This document shows positions 51,283-59,787 of a stretch of DNA of 64,000 nucleotides, one piece after another (positions within the stretch are counted from its first letter, which is position 1; each line of letters starts with the position of its first letter). A program made the position numbers and the translations under genes. The notes beneath the pieces were generated by a model. The model did not search any database, had not been told where the DNA came from, and was given only the letters and a program-made list of their open reading frames with translations. The stretch spans positions 21,035 through 85,034 of the forward strand of contig NZ_JAFCKQ010000032.1 in assembly GCF_018130215.1 (NCBI RefSeq), in the 5' to 3' direction. This DNA comes from Bradyrhizobium jicamae (lineage in GTDB: Bacteria; Pseudomonadota; Alphaproteobacteria; Rhizobiales; Xanthobacteraceae).

Positions 51283-52521
51283 ATGCGTCATCTTCCCATC
51301 GCCGTGGCTGCGGCTGTCCTGATGCTTGGTGGCGCGGCCTCCGCGCAGGAAACCGTCAAGATCGGCTATATCGATCCGCTCTCAGGCGGCGGCGCCAGCG
51401 TCGGTGAAGGCGGCCTGAAGACGTTCCAGTATCTTGCCGACGAGTTGAACGCCAAGGGCGGCGTCCTCGGCCACAAGGTCGAGATCGTCCCGCTCGACAA
51501 CAAGACCAATCCGCAGGAAAGCCTGGTGCAGGCCCAGAAGGCGGTCGACGCCGGCATCCGCTACATCACGCAGGGCAACGGCTCGTCGGTCGGCGCCGCG
51601 CTGGAGGATTTCGTCACCAAGAACAATTCGCGCAATCCCGGCAAGGAATTGCTCTACTTCAACTATGCCGCGGTCGATCCGAGCCTGACCAACGAGAAGT
51701 GCAGCTACTGGCATTTCCGCTGGGACGCGAGCTCGGACATCAAGATGGAAGCGCTGACCAACTACATGAAGGATCAGCCGTCCATCAAGAAGGTCTATTT
51801 GATCAACCAGGACTACTCGTTCGGCCAGTCGGTGCGATCGGACGCGCGCAAGATGCTGGCGGCGAAGCGGCCCGACGTGCAGATCGTCGGCGACGAGCTG
51901 CATCCGCTGCTCAAGATCACCGACTTCTCGCCCTACATCGCCAAGATCAAGGCGTCGGGCGCCGACAGCGTCGTGACCGGCAATTGGGGCCAGGACATCG
52001 CGCTGCTGTTGAAGGCCGCCGCCGACGCCGGGCTGAAGGTCAACTGGTACACCTATTATGCCGGCGGCGCCGGCGGCCCGACCGCGATCAAGCAGACCGG
52101 CCTCGATCACCAGGTGTACCAGATCACCGAGGGCATCCCGAACTCCGGCAACAAGGCGGCGATGGATTTCGAGAAGGATTTCCGCGCCAAGGTCAACCTG
52201 TCGCTGTGGTATCCGCGCGCCGTCAATGAGATGCGGATGTTCAAGGCGGCCGCCGAGAAGGCCAACTCGATCGATCCGGTCAAGGTCGCCGCCGCGCTCG
52301 AAGGCATGAAGTTCGACGTGCTCGACGGCGGCGAGGGCTTCATGCGCGCCGACGATCACCAGTTCTTCCAGCCGATCTACATCTCCTCGTTCGGCACGCT
52401 CGCCGACAAGGCCAAGGAGCCGTTCGACGAGGAGAACACCGGCTGGGGCTGGCACCTCGTCTCCAAGATCGACACCGCAAATGCGATGGTGCCGACCACC
52501 TGCAAGATGAAGCGGCCCTGA
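51283..52521 (+). CDS. ABC transporter substrate-binding protein (Liv/HAAT type), Sec signal
   Basis: A 412-residue periplasmic binding protein with a clear signal peptide (MRHLPIAVAAAVLMLGGAASA, cut before QET). KIGYIDPLSGGGASVGEGGLKTFQYLADELNAKGGVLGHKVEIVPLDNKTNP is the type I binding-protein opening; LLYFNYAAVDPSLTNEKCSYWHFRWDASSD contains conserved ligand-loop residues. It has only background similarity to the binding protein at 44965, so a different ligand is expected. A 199-base gap with a repeat separates it from its permease. Confidence 0.91.
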   Translation: MRHLPIAVAAAVLMLGGAASAQETVKIGYIDPLSGGGASVGEGGLKTFQYLADELNAKGGVLGHKVEIVPLDNKTNPQESLVQAQKAVDAGIRYITQGNGSSVGAALEDFVTKNNSRNPGKELLYFNYAAVDPSLTNEKCSYWHFRWDASSDIKMEALTNYMKDQPSIKKVYLINQDYSFGQSVRSDARKMLAAKRPDVQIVGDELHPLLKITDFSPYIAKIKASGADSVVTGNWGQDIALLLKAAADAGLKVNWYTYYAGGAGGPTAIKQTGLDHQVYQITEGIPNSGNKAAMDFEKDFRAKVNLSLWYPRAVNEMRMFKAAAEKANSIDPVKVAAALEGMKFDVLDGGEGFMRADDHQFFQPIYISSFGTLADKAKEPFDEENTGWGWHLVSKIDTANAMVPTTCKMKRP

Positions 52522-52538
52522 TCGGCCGCCGTTCCCAG

Positions 52539-52657
52539 GTCATTCCGGGGATACCGATCAGTCATTCCGGGATGGTCCGGAGGGCCAGACCTCAGGTGCG
52601 CTGTTGCGCACCTGGGATTCTCGAGATTCCGGGTTCGATGCATCGCCCCGGAATGAC
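52539..52657. repeat. Intergenic repeat bounded by GTCATTCCGGGG / CCCCGGAATGAC
   Basis: Second copy of the 7458-7584 element, with the inner palindrome GGTGCGCTGTTGCGCACC. It separates binding-protein and permease genes of one operon, like the shorter repeat in the first Liv operon. Confidence 0.72.
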
Positions 52658-52720
52658 AGTCAGTTCATTTCAATTGACAGGCTTTGCTCCACGTGAACCA
52701 TTGTCTTCAGCGAGTGCGCC

Positions 52721-53668
52721 ATGGCTGAGCTGATCGTCATCTCGACTCTCAACGGCGTCCTGTTCGGCATGCTGCTGTTCCTGCTGTCGAGCGGCCTCAC
52801 CGTGATCTTCAGCATGATGGGCGTGCTCAATTTCGCGCATGCCAGCTTCTACATGCTGGGCGCGTTCTTCGGTTATCAGCTGACGCGCTGGATCGGCTTC
52901 TGGCCGGCGCTGGTGCTGGCGCCGCTGCTGGTCGGCGCGGTCGGCATGGCGGTCGAGCGCTACGGCCTGCGCAACACCCACAAGCACGGACACGTCGCCG
53001 AATTGCTGCTGACCTTCGGTCTTGCCTACGCCATCGAGGAGATCGTCTCGATGGTCTGGGGCAAGAGCCCGATGGATTACCGGATCCCGGCGGCGCTGGA
53101 CTTTCCCGCCTTCACCGTGTTCTCCACCAATTATCCCGCCTACAAGATCTTCATGCTGGTGGTGTCGGTCACGATCTTCGTGGCACTGCTGATCGCGCTG
53201 AAGCGGACGCGGGTCGGCCTGATCGTGCAGGCCGCGCTGACCCATCCGAGCATGGTCGGCCATCTCGGCCACAATGTCGGGCGCGTGTTCATGCTGGTGT
53301 TCGGCGTCGGCAGCGCGCTCGCCGGCCTCGCCGGCGTCATCGCCGGGCCCTCGCTGGTGACGCAGTCCGACATGGCCGGACTGCTCGGACCGATCCTGTT
53401 CGTCGTCATCGTGTTCGGCGGTCTCGGCTCGCTGCCCGGCGCCTTCATCGCCTCGCTGCTGATCGGGTTGATCCAGACCTTCGCGGTCGCGCTCAACGGC
53501 TCGCTCGCCAGCCTGTTCGGCCCGCTCGATCCGGGCCTTGGTCCCTCGCCCCTCACCGACATCTGGAACGTCACGGTCGCGCAGATCGCGCCGATCCTGC
53601 CCTACCTGCTGCTGGTGCTGGTCCTGATCTTCCGCCCGATGGGCCTGTTGGGGACGCGCGAGTCATGA
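52721..53668 (+). CDS. Branched-chain-type ABC permease (LivH-like)
   Basis: A 315-residue permease with about eight helices: ISTLNGVLFGMLLFLLSSGLTVIFSMMGVLNFAHASFYMLGAFFGYQL (LivH signature with N-F-A-H-A). AALTHPSMVGHLGHNVGRVFMLVFGVGSALAGLAGVIAGP is the coupling region. It overlaps the next gene by ATGA. It pairs with the LivM protein at 53665. Confidence 0.92.
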   Translation: MAELIVISTLNGVLFGMLLFLLSSGLTVIFSMMGVLNFAHASFYMLGAFFGYQLTRWIGFWPALVLAPLLVGAVGMAVERYGLRNTHKHGHVAELLLTFGLAYAIEEIVSMVWGKSPMDYRIPAALDFPAFTVFSTNYPAYKIFMLVVSVTIFVALLIALKRTRVGLIVQAALTHPSMVGHLGHNVGRVFMLVFGVGSALAGLAGVIAGPSLVTQSDMAGLLGPILFVVIVFGGLGSLPGAFIASLLIGLIQTFAVALNGSLASLFGPLDPGLGPSPLTDIWNVTVAQIAPILPYLLLVLVLIFRPMGLLGTRES

Positions 53669-54969
53669 GCAACGCCGCTTCACCCGCACCGGCCGTGACC
53701 AAAGAGGAACCCGGCGGCGCCCTGAGCTTCTATGGCGTCTGGCTGATCGCAGCCGCAGCGCTCGTCGTGCTGCCGCTGATCTTCTCCTCCGGCGGCTCGC
53801 TGACCTCGTTCAGCCTGATCGGCATCGCGATCATCTTCGCGCTCTCCTACAACATCCTGCTCGGCCAGACCGGGCTGTTGTCGTTCGGTCATGCGGTGCA
53901 GTACGGCCTCGGCGGCTTCCTGGCCGTGCACATGATGAATGCGGTCGCCAGCCACAACTGGCCGATCCCGCTGCCGGCGATTCCCCTGATCGGCGGCATC
54001 GGCGGCCTCGCCTTCGCTCTTCTGGTCGGCTGGGTGATGACCAAGCGCGCCGGCACCGTGTTTGCGATGATCTCGCTCGGCATCGGCGAGTTGGTCGCCT
54101 CCTCCTCGCTGATCCTGCGCAGCGTGTTCGGCGGCGAATCCGGCATCACCACCGACCGCACCGCCCTGATGCCGCTGTTCGGCTGGACCTTCGGGCCGCA
54201 GCTCCAGGTCTATTACCTGATCGCGTTCTGGGTGTTGATCTCGGCGATCGCGATGTACGCGCTGACCCGCACGCCGCTCGGGCGCATCTGCAACGCGGTC
54301 CGCGACAATCCGGAGCGCGTCGAGTTCATCGGCTACGATCCGCATGTGGTGCGCTATCTCGCCTACGGTTTCGCCGGCTTCTTTGCCGGCATCGCCGGGG
54401 GCCTCACCGCGATCAATTTCGAGATTGCCAATTCGGCCTATCTCGGCGCGACGCAGTCCGGCTTCGTGCTGTTCGCCGCCTTCATCGGCGGCACCGCCTA
54501 TTTCTTCGGTCCGATCCTGGGTGCCATCCTCGTGACCTATCTGCAACTCGGGCTCACCAACGTCACCTCGGTCTCGCTGCTCTATTTCGGCATCATCTTC
54601 ATCGGCATCGTGATGTTCGCTCCGGGCGGCATCGCCGGCCTGCTGATGAAGCACCGTCCGCTGATCCGCGCCGGCTCCCTCGGCATGGTCATCCCGTCCT
54701 ATCTGGTCGCCGCGATCCCGACGCTGGCGTTCGCGCTCGGCGCCATCCTGACCATCGAGACGGTTGCGCGGTATTCGGGCGGCGAAGGCGAAGGCAGCAC
54801 CATCAATCTGCTCGGCATCCCCTTCGTCGCCACGGCGCCGGCAACCTGGGCGGCGGCGGCATTCCTTCTGGTCGGCGGCTACCTGGTCGCTCGCCTCACC
54901 TGGCTGCGCGTCGCGGAGGCCTGGGATCGCGCTGCGACAGTGGCTCGTGACCGGGGGTATCTCGCATGA
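53665..54969 (+). CDS. Branched-chain-type ABC permease (LivM-like) with C-terminal extension
   Basis: A 434-residue permease. The LivM core (LSYNILLGQTGLLSFGHAVQYGLGGFLAVHMM; ICNAVRDNPERVEFIGYDPHVVRYLAYGFAGFFAGIAGGL) spans ~1-330. It is followed by about 100 extra residues with two more hydrophobic stretches (IPSYLVAAIPTLAFALGAILTIETVA; ATAPATWAAAAFLLVGGYLVARLTW), beyond the usual LivM end. The role of the extension is unknown. It overlaps both neighbours by ATGA. Confidence 0.91.
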   Translation: MSNAASPAPAVTKEEPGGALSFYGVWLIAAAALVVLPLIFSSGGSLTSFSLIGIAIIFALSYNILLGQTGLLSFGHAVQYGLGGFLAVHMMNAVASHNWPIPLPAIPLIGGIGGLAFALLVGWVMTKRAGTVFAMISLGIGELVASSSLILRSVFGGESGITTDRTALMPLFGWTFGPQLQVYYLIAFWVLISAIAMYALTRTPLGRICNAVRDNPERVEFIGYDPHVVRYLAYGFAGFFAGIAGGLTAINFEIANSAYLGATQSGFVLFAAFIGGTAYFFGPILGAILVTYLQLGLTNVTSVSLLYFGIIFIGIVMFAPGGIAGLLMKHRPLIRAGSLGMVIPSYLVAAIPTLAFALGAILTIETVARYSGGEGEGSTINLLGIPFVATAPATWAAAAFLLVGGYLVARLTWLRVAEAWDRAATVARDRGYLA

Positions 54970-55715
54970 CCGCGGCCATCGAAGTCAAAGCCGTCGACAA
55001 GAGCTTCGGCAATGTCGGCATCATCCGCGATCTCAATCTGAGCGTCGCCAAGGGCGAGCGCCATGCCATCATCGGCCCGAACGGCGCCGGCAAGTCGACG
55101 ACGTTCAACCTGATCAGCGGCCACATCAAGCCGACCTCGGGCGAGATCCGTCTCAATGGCGACGTGATCTCGGGCCTTCGCCCGTTCGAGATCAACCGGC
55201 GCGGCCTGTCGCGCTCGTTCCAGGTCACCAATGTGTTCGCCCGCATGACGGTGTGGGAGAATGTCCGCTGCGGGGTGCTGTGGGCGACCGGCCATCGCTA
55301 TGCGTTCTGGAAGAACGTCGACAATTTGCCCGAGGTGAAGCAGCGTACGGCACGGATCCTCGACGACATCCATCTCAGCCACCGGCGCGACGTGCCGGCG
55401 GGCCTGTTGACCTATGCCGAGCAGCGCGAGCTCGAGATCGGCATCACGATCGCCGGCGGCGCCAGCGTCATCATGCTGGACGAGCCGACCGCGGGCATGA
55501 GCCATGCGGAGACCGATCGTGCCGTCGCGCTGATCCGCCGCCTCACCGAGGGCCGCACGCTCGTGATCGTCGAGCATGACATGAGCGTGGTGTTCGGCCT
55601 AGCCGACCGCATCTCGGTTCTGGTGTATGGGAACATCATCGCCTCCGGCACGCCGGACGAGATCCGCGGCAATCCGAAGGTCAAGGAAGCCTATCTCGGC
55701 GAGGAGATCGACTGA
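54966..55715 (+). CDS. ABC transporter ATP-binding protein (LivG-like)
   Basis: A 249-residue ATPase with Walker A GPNGAGKST, a LivG insert (NRRGLSRSFQVTNVFARMTVWENV), signature LTYAEQRELEIG in place of LSGGQ, Walker B VIMLDEPTAGM and H-loop VEHDM. The Y-A-E-Q signature is common in LivG-type subunits of this operon class. Its stop shares one base with the LivF start (TGATG). Confidence 0.92.
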   Translation: MTAAIEVKAVDKSFGNVGIIRDLNLSVAKGERHAIIGPNGAGKSTTFNLISGHIKPTSGEIRLNGDVISGLRPFEINRRGLSRSFQVTNVFARMTVWENVRCGVLWATGHRYAFWKNVDNLPEVKQRTARILDDIHLSHRRDVPAGLLTYAEQRELEIGITIAGGASVIMLDEPTAGMSHAETDRAVALIRRLTEGRTLVIVEHDMSVVFGLADRISVLVYGNIIASGTPDEIRGNPKVKEAYLGEEID

Positions 55716-56410
55716 TGCTCGAGGTCAGGAATCTTCACGCCTATTACGGCAAGAGCCATATCCTGCAGGGCGTCGACCTCGACATCGCGGCCGGCGAGGT
55801 CGTGAGCCTGCTCGGGCGCAACGGCGTCGGCCGCTCCACCACCGTGAAGGCGATCATGGGCGAGGTGCCGCCGCAGGGCACGATCCGCTTCAAGGGCCAG
55901 GACATCGCGGGTCTTCCGAGCTACAGGATCGCCCGCCTCGGGCTCGGTTATGTGCCGGAGCATCGCGACATCTTCCCGAGCCTGACGGTTCGCCAGAATC
56001 TCATCCTCGGCATCAAGGATCCGCGCCGCCCCGGCAAGTGGCGGCTCGAGAACATGCTCGACATGTTCCCCAATCTCGCCCGCCGCGCCGACACGCCGGC
56101 CGGCGTGCTGTCGGGCGGCGAGAAGCAGATGCTGACCACCTGCCGCACCCTGCTCGGCGACCCCCAATTGATGATGATCGACGAGCCGACCGAAGGACTG
56201 GCTCCGCTGATCGTGCAGCAGGTCGGCGAGCTGATCGCGACAATCGCGAAGGCCGGCGTCGCCATCCTGCTGGTCGAGCAGAAGCTCTCGATCGCGATGA
56301 AGATCTCGAACCGGGTCTACATCATGGGCCACGGCCGCGTCGTGTTCGAAGGCACCCCCGACCAGCTCAAGTCCAACGCCGCCATTCGCGAGGAATGGCT
56401 GGAGGTGTGA
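55715..56410 (+). CDS. ABC transporter ATP-binding protein (LivF-like) with Arg in Walker A
   Basis: A 231-residue LivF-type ATPase. Walker A at residues 34-42 reads GRNGVGRST, so the canonical Lys that binds the ATP phosphates is Arg40. Signature LSGGEKQM, Walker B LMMIDEPTEGLAP and H-loop VEQKL are present (the switch His is Gln, as in many LivF). If Arg40 impairs hydrolysis, the LivG subunit would be the main motor of the heterodimer. The reading is unambiguous in the DNA (GGC CGC TCC). Confidence 0.92.
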   Translation: MLEVRNLHAYYGKSHILQGVDLDIAAGEVVSLLGRNGVGRSTTVKAIMGEVPPQGTIRFKGQDIAGLPSYRIARLGLGYVPEHRDIFPSLTVRQNLILGIKDPRRPGKWRLENMLDMFPNLARRADTPAGVLSGGEKQMLTTCRTLLGDPQLMMIDEPTEGLAPLIVQQVGELIATIAKAGVAILLVEQKLSIAMKISNRVYIMGHGRVVFEGTPDQLKSNAAIREEWLEV

Positions 56411-56437
56411 GGCGACCCGGCCGGGCAGGGCAAACCA

Positions 56438-56602
56438 TCAAAGGTAGCCGTAATACAGGCCCCAGATCAGCGCGACCAGGAGACTGTGGAACCAGATGAT
56501 GGAAGCCAGGAACAGCCAGTCATCCCTGGTCATCGGGCCGAAAACCGCGGCCCAGGCGACGCGGCAGCGACACGCCAGCTGAGACAGGAAGTTTGAATGC
56601 AT
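56438..56602 (-). CDS. Small membrane protein (54 residues)
   Basis: The minus strand encodes 54 residues from ATG 56600-56602 to TGA 56438-56440. The first half is basic (ACRCRVAWAAVFG), followed by DDWLFLASIIWFHSLLVALIWGLYYGYL, a probable single membrane helix rich in Trp and Tyr. The C-terminal end WGLYYGYL and stop fit a complete small protein. It lies 37 bases downstream of the AraC gene on the same strand, so it could be co-transcribed. Similar small membrane ORFs are seen in rhizobial genomes, but I do not know this one. Confidence 0.5.
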   Translation of the reverse strand: MHSNFLSQLACRCRVAWAAVFGPMTRDDWLFLASIIWFHSLLVALIWGLYYGYL

Positions 56603-56639
56603 GGCATTCGCCTAGCGGAATTCGATCCGCCAAGTCTTG

Positions 56640-57725
56640 CTATTCCGTGCCAGGCACTTGAGGCTTTGTGTCATCCGATCGCCGGGCGTCGTTCGAACTC
56701 CGGTACGCCCTCGGCGTGATCCCGGTCCACCGCACAAAGGCATGTGAGAAGGAAGAGACCTCGCTGTAGCCCAACAACCATGCGACTTCGGAAATCGGAA
56801 GCTCCGCTTCCTCGAGATAGCGTCGCGCAAGCGCAATTCGAAACGCCGCGAGGACGTTCAAGAATCCCAGGCCCTCGGACGATAACGCCCGGGCGAGAGT
56901 CCTCCGGCTCATGCCAAGACGGCGCGCGACTGCCTCCGCGTTGGCCTTGCCGTGCGGAAGCAACTGGGCGATCTGGTCTTCGACGCGAGACCGCACGCTG
57001 GTCCGTCTTGACGCCCGGTCGCTGAGCGCTTCGTCGGCATATTCGAGCAGCATCCTGTTGAGATGCAGATCAGCGCCCACGACAGCCAACGCGCCGATCT
57101 GGGCAGGGAACAGCACCTCGTCCACGTCAGCTGCAAATTCGATGTCGCATCCCAGATGGGTTCGGACATCCGAAGGTGTTTCCCGCCTGTAGTGCTTCAA
57201 TTTGACTTGTTTCGGGACCAGCCTGCCGTCAGTCAGTGCGCGGCAAATACGGACAAGCGCTATCAGCCAGAATTCCGCGTGGTGACGATCCGACGACCTG
57301 TCGATGTTGACATACTCGAAGCCAACGGCGAATCCGCGCTCCAGAGAGGCCCGCAGCCGCACACCCTCGTTGTTGATCGCGCAGTAACGTCCTCCGGTTT
57401 GCAGGGCATCGCCCAGTTGCTCCGATGAGGCCATGACGTAGTATAGGAGCCCGATCTCCCCGAGTTCAAAGTCCTGGGCCAAACGGAATCCGAAGCAGTC
57501 GTCCTGCAATTCCCTGGCAGCATGCTCGAGCAGTTTTATCTGCGCTCGCGCGTCGATGCGGCGCTTGCGGTCCTCGATGTCGTCGATTGTCATGCCTGCG
57601 GCCGACACGATCGGAGCCAGGTCAACTCGCGCATCCCGAAGTCGGGTACATGCGAGACGCGCGATCCCCCCGGCTGAGGTTGGTATCGATGGCAAGGCGT
57701 TTGCCAGGCGTATGGTGTTTTTCAT
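56640..57725 (-). CDS. AraC family regulator with arabinose-binding-like N-domain
   Basis: A 361-residue regulator of the OruR/ArgR-like AraC branch. The N-terminal ~200 residues (AHRELQDDCFGFRLAQDF-type segment read as ARELQDDCFGFRLAQDFELGEIGLLYYVMASSEQLGDAL) form a ligand domain, and the C-terminal HTH is VARRLGMSRRTLARALSSEGLGFLNVLAAFRIALARRYLEE..ISEVAWLLGYSEVSSFSHAFVRWTGITPRAYR. It is divergent from the Cj0069-family gene. A TTGAC-N4-GTCAA dyad lies 53 bases upstream of its start. Confidence 0.9.
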   Translation of the reverse strand: MKNTIRLANALPSIPTSAGGIARLACTRLRDARVDLAPIVSAAGMTIDDIEDRKRRIDARAQIKLLEHAARELQDDCFGFRLAQDFELGEIGLLYYVMASSEQLGDALQTGGRYCAINNEGVRLRASLERGFAVGFEYVNIDRSSDRHHAEFWLIALVRICRALTDGRLVPKQVKLKHYRRETPSDVRTHLGCDIEFAADVDEVLFPAQIGALAVVGADLHLNRMLLEYADEALSDRASRRTSVRSRVEDQIAQLLPHGKANAEAVARRLGMSRRTLARALSSEGLGFLNVLAAFRIALARRYLEEAELPISEVAWLLGYSEVSSFSHAFVRWTGITPRAYRSSNDARRSDDTKPQVPGTE

Positions 57726-57777
57726 CCGGCACCGAAATGTGTCGTCGCCAAACGTCGCGAGCTTCCGGGATCGGATT

Positions 57778-57791
57778 TTGACCTATGTCAA
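57778..57791. promoter_or_regulatory. FNR/FixK-type box TTGAC-N4-GTCAA
   Basis: TTGACCTATGTCAA is a perfect 14-bp dyad fitting the FixK2 consensus TTG(A/C)-N8-(G/T)CAA of Bradyrhizobium. It lies between the AraC gene and the Cj0069-family gene, 53 bases from the former. No matching -10 element is obvious at class II distance on either strand. Confidence 0.6.
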
Positions 57792-57915
57792 ATCAGCTCA
57801 CGTCTCGAAACCGGCGGTCTGGCAGTATCCGGCAATTAAATGACCCTGTGGTTACAAGACGAGAAAGGGGCAAATCATCTAGCCGGTTGCTTCGCGGCCA
57901 CTCCGTGTCCCCTCC

Positions 57916-58003
57916 GGGGCGTCACATTCTCCGACTTGAAAACCACCCGAAGGCGGGTAAATTCACCTGTCGGGGATCAGGCAGACTCCCCGTCAGACGC
58001 CCC
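57916..58003 (+). ncRNA. Structured leader, possible three-way junction, upstream of Cj0069-family gene
   Basis: An outer stem GGGGCGTC (57916-57923) / GACGCCCC (57996-58003) encloses two perfect inner hairpins: ACCCG-AAGG-CGGGT (57945-57958) and CGGGGA-N10-TCCCCG (57971-57992). The element ends 41 bases before the ATG at 58045. It matches no riboswitch class I know. GC-rich DNA gives chance stems, so this remains a candidate. The rest of the 57726-58044 gap holds only the FNR/FixK-type box. Confidence 0.35.
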
Positions 58004-58044
58004 GTCCAAGCTCTGCGCGGCACGACTAGTCGTGGAGCCTGCGC

Positions 58045-59097
58045 ATGGACACCGAACGACATCCCTCCCCTCGCCATACCGTTGCCATCCTCTCGCGTGG
58101 AGACGCGGCTGCGCGTCGGGAGGCCACTCCGCAGAACAGCCGCTTCGTCCGCGTCTTCGAGGCGCTCGCGGCCGCCGGCATCGAGGCGCGTCCGGCGATC
58201 TACGATGAAACCTTCGCTGATGCCGTCCGCGAGCAGCTTCTGACGGCGGATGGCGTGCTGGTCTGGGTCGATCCGATCCATCAGGGCAAGACCCGCGCGG
58301 CACTCGATGCATTGCTGCGCGAGGTCGCGGCGCGCGGCCCATGGGTGAGCGCACATCCCGACGTCATCCTGAAGATGGGCGTCAAGGAGGTGCTCTACAC
58401 GACGCGCCATCTCGGCTGGGGTGCCGATACGCATCGCTACGCCAGCGCCGCCGCATTCGCAGCGGAATTTCCACCCCGCTTGCGGGCAGGCGGGCCCCGC
58501 GTCCTCAAGCAGAATCGCGGCAATGGCGGCCAGGGCGTCTGGAAGGTGGAGACCGTGCCGGGTGCCGATGCGGCAATCCGGGTGCTCCACGCACAGCGCG
58601 GGAGCTTGACTGAAGACATCCCCCTCGACGCATTCATCGCGCGCTGCGCGTCCTATTTCGAATGGGGCGGCTGCATCATTGATCAGGCGTTCCAGCCGCG
58701 CCTGCCCGACGGAATGATCCGTTGTTACATGAGCGGAAGCAAGGTGGCGGGCTTCGGCCACCAATTGATCAAGGCCTTGATCCCGCCGCCGCGGCAGGGG
58801 CCGGACTCGCCGGATGCGCAGCCCGGTCCACGGATCATGCACGGACCCGATGCCCCGCCGTTCCAGGCGCTGCGCCGCGCGATGGAAGACGAATGGACGC
58901 CCCGGATGATGAAGACGTTGAGCCTCGATGAGGCATCGCTCCCCGTGATCTGGGATGCGGATTTCCTCTACGGCCCGCCGGACGCCGATGGCGCCGACAC
59001 CTATGTCCTCTGCGAGATCAATGTGAGCTCGTGCTTCGCGATCCCCGACGAGGCGCCGGCGGCGATCGCGCGGGCGGTCAGGGAGCGCCTGCCCTGA
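58045..59097 (+). CDS. Cj0069 family protein (ATP-grasp-like)
   Basis: A 350-residue protein of the Cj0069 family, resembling ATP-grasp ligases. Features are VLVWVDPIHQGKTRAALDALLREVAARGPWVSAHPDVILKMGVKEVLY, then VLKQNRGNGGQGVWKVE (glycine-rich nucleotide loop preceded by Lys) and late YVLCEINVSSCFAIPDEA (Glu-x-Asn metal site). Such enzymes usually join a carboxylate to an amine with ATP; the product is unknown. The start follows GGAG. It stands behind a possible structured leader and opposite an AraC regulator, and is convergent with a GST gene. Confidence 0.82.
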   Translation: MDTERHPSPRHTVAILSRGDAAARREATPQNSRFVRVFEALAAAGIEARPAIYDETFADAVREQLLTADGVLVWVDPIHQGKTRAALDALLREVAARGPWVSAHPDVILKMGVKEVLYTTRHLGWGADTHRYASAAAFAAEFPPRLRAGGPRVLKQNRGNGGQGVWKVETVPGADAAIRVLHAQRGSLTEDIPLDAFIARCASYFEWGGCIIDQAFQPRLPDGMIRCYMSGSKVAGFGHQLIKALIPPPRQGPDSPDAQPGPRIMHGPDAPPFQALRRAMEDEWTPRMMKTLSLDEASLPVIWDADFLYGPPDADGADTYVLCEINVSSCFAIPDEAPAAIARAVRERLP

Positions 59098-59138
59098 CGG
59101 CAGGTCTGTCGGGACATTTGGATCGCGAAGCGAACCGG

Positions 59139-59783
59139 TCAGGTCTTGACGGTGTTGACCGCGACGCTTTCCTTGTAGGCCTGCCGGGACGTGGTGCGGT
59201 CAAGATAGGGGTTTGCGATATCGCAGACCCCGACGCCGTAATCGATCGCCCACACGAGACAGGTCGTCAGCAGGATATCCGCGCTCGTGAATTGATCTCC
59301 CATCAGATATTTGCGGCCGTCTGACAGGGCGACTTCCACATGCCTGAGCTGTTGGCGAAAATAATCCGCCGCCTGTCCGACCACGTCGGGCGCATGGCCA
59401 TAGATGTGTGCGAGCCCCTGGAGGCCGTGGCGGCGCATGACGTAGAGACTGGTCGAGTCGAGCTCGGCCACGATGAAGAAGCACCACTCCAGCCAGCGCG
59501 CGAAGTCGCGCTCGTCGCGCGGAACAAGCGACCTCTCCGGATTGGAATAATTCCGCGCCAGATAGGCGGCGATGGCAGCGCTCTCGCCGATCGTGAAATC
59601 GCCGTCCTGCAGCAGGGGTACCTTCTGACGCGGATTGAGCCGGGTGTATTCCGGCGTCTTGGTCTCTCCCGAGCGCGGCAGGATCGGCTTGCATTGGTAG
59701 TCCAGGCCGAGCTCGTGCAATGCCCAATGGGCCCGGATCGTCCGTGATGTCCCGACACCCCATAGCGTCAGCGTCGTCGACAT
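59139..59783 (-). CDS. Glutathione S-transferase family protein
   Basis: A 214-residue GST with N-domain LTLWGVGTSRTIRAHWALHELGLDYQCKPI, the glutathione segment NPRQKVPLLQDGDFTIGESAAIAAYLA and C-domain YLMGDQFTSADILLTTCLVWA. The early Ser/Thr-Arg pair (GTSRT) suggests a Ser-type enzyme. It lies four bases after the SDR gene on the same strand, so they are co-transcribed, with a CoA-transferase upstream. It may remove a reactive intermediate of that pathway. Confidence 0.9.
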   Translation of the reverse strand: MSTTLTLWGVGTSRTIRAHWALHELGLDYQCKPILPRSGETKTPEYTRLNPRQKVPLLQDGDFTIGESAAIAAYLARNYSNPERSLVPRDERDFARWLEWCFFIVAELDSTSLYVMRRHGLQGLAHIYGHAPDVVGQAADYFRQQLRHVEVALSDGRKYLMGDQFTSADILLTTCLVWAIDYGVGVCDIANPYLDRTTSRQAYKESVAVNTVKT

Positions 59784-59787
59784 GGCG

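Noticed and set aside
57840..57980. Cobalamin or TPP riboswitch before the Cj0069-family gene
   Set aside because: Isolated fragments such as GCCACT or CGGGTAA occur, but the ordered conserved boxes of either riboswitch are missing.
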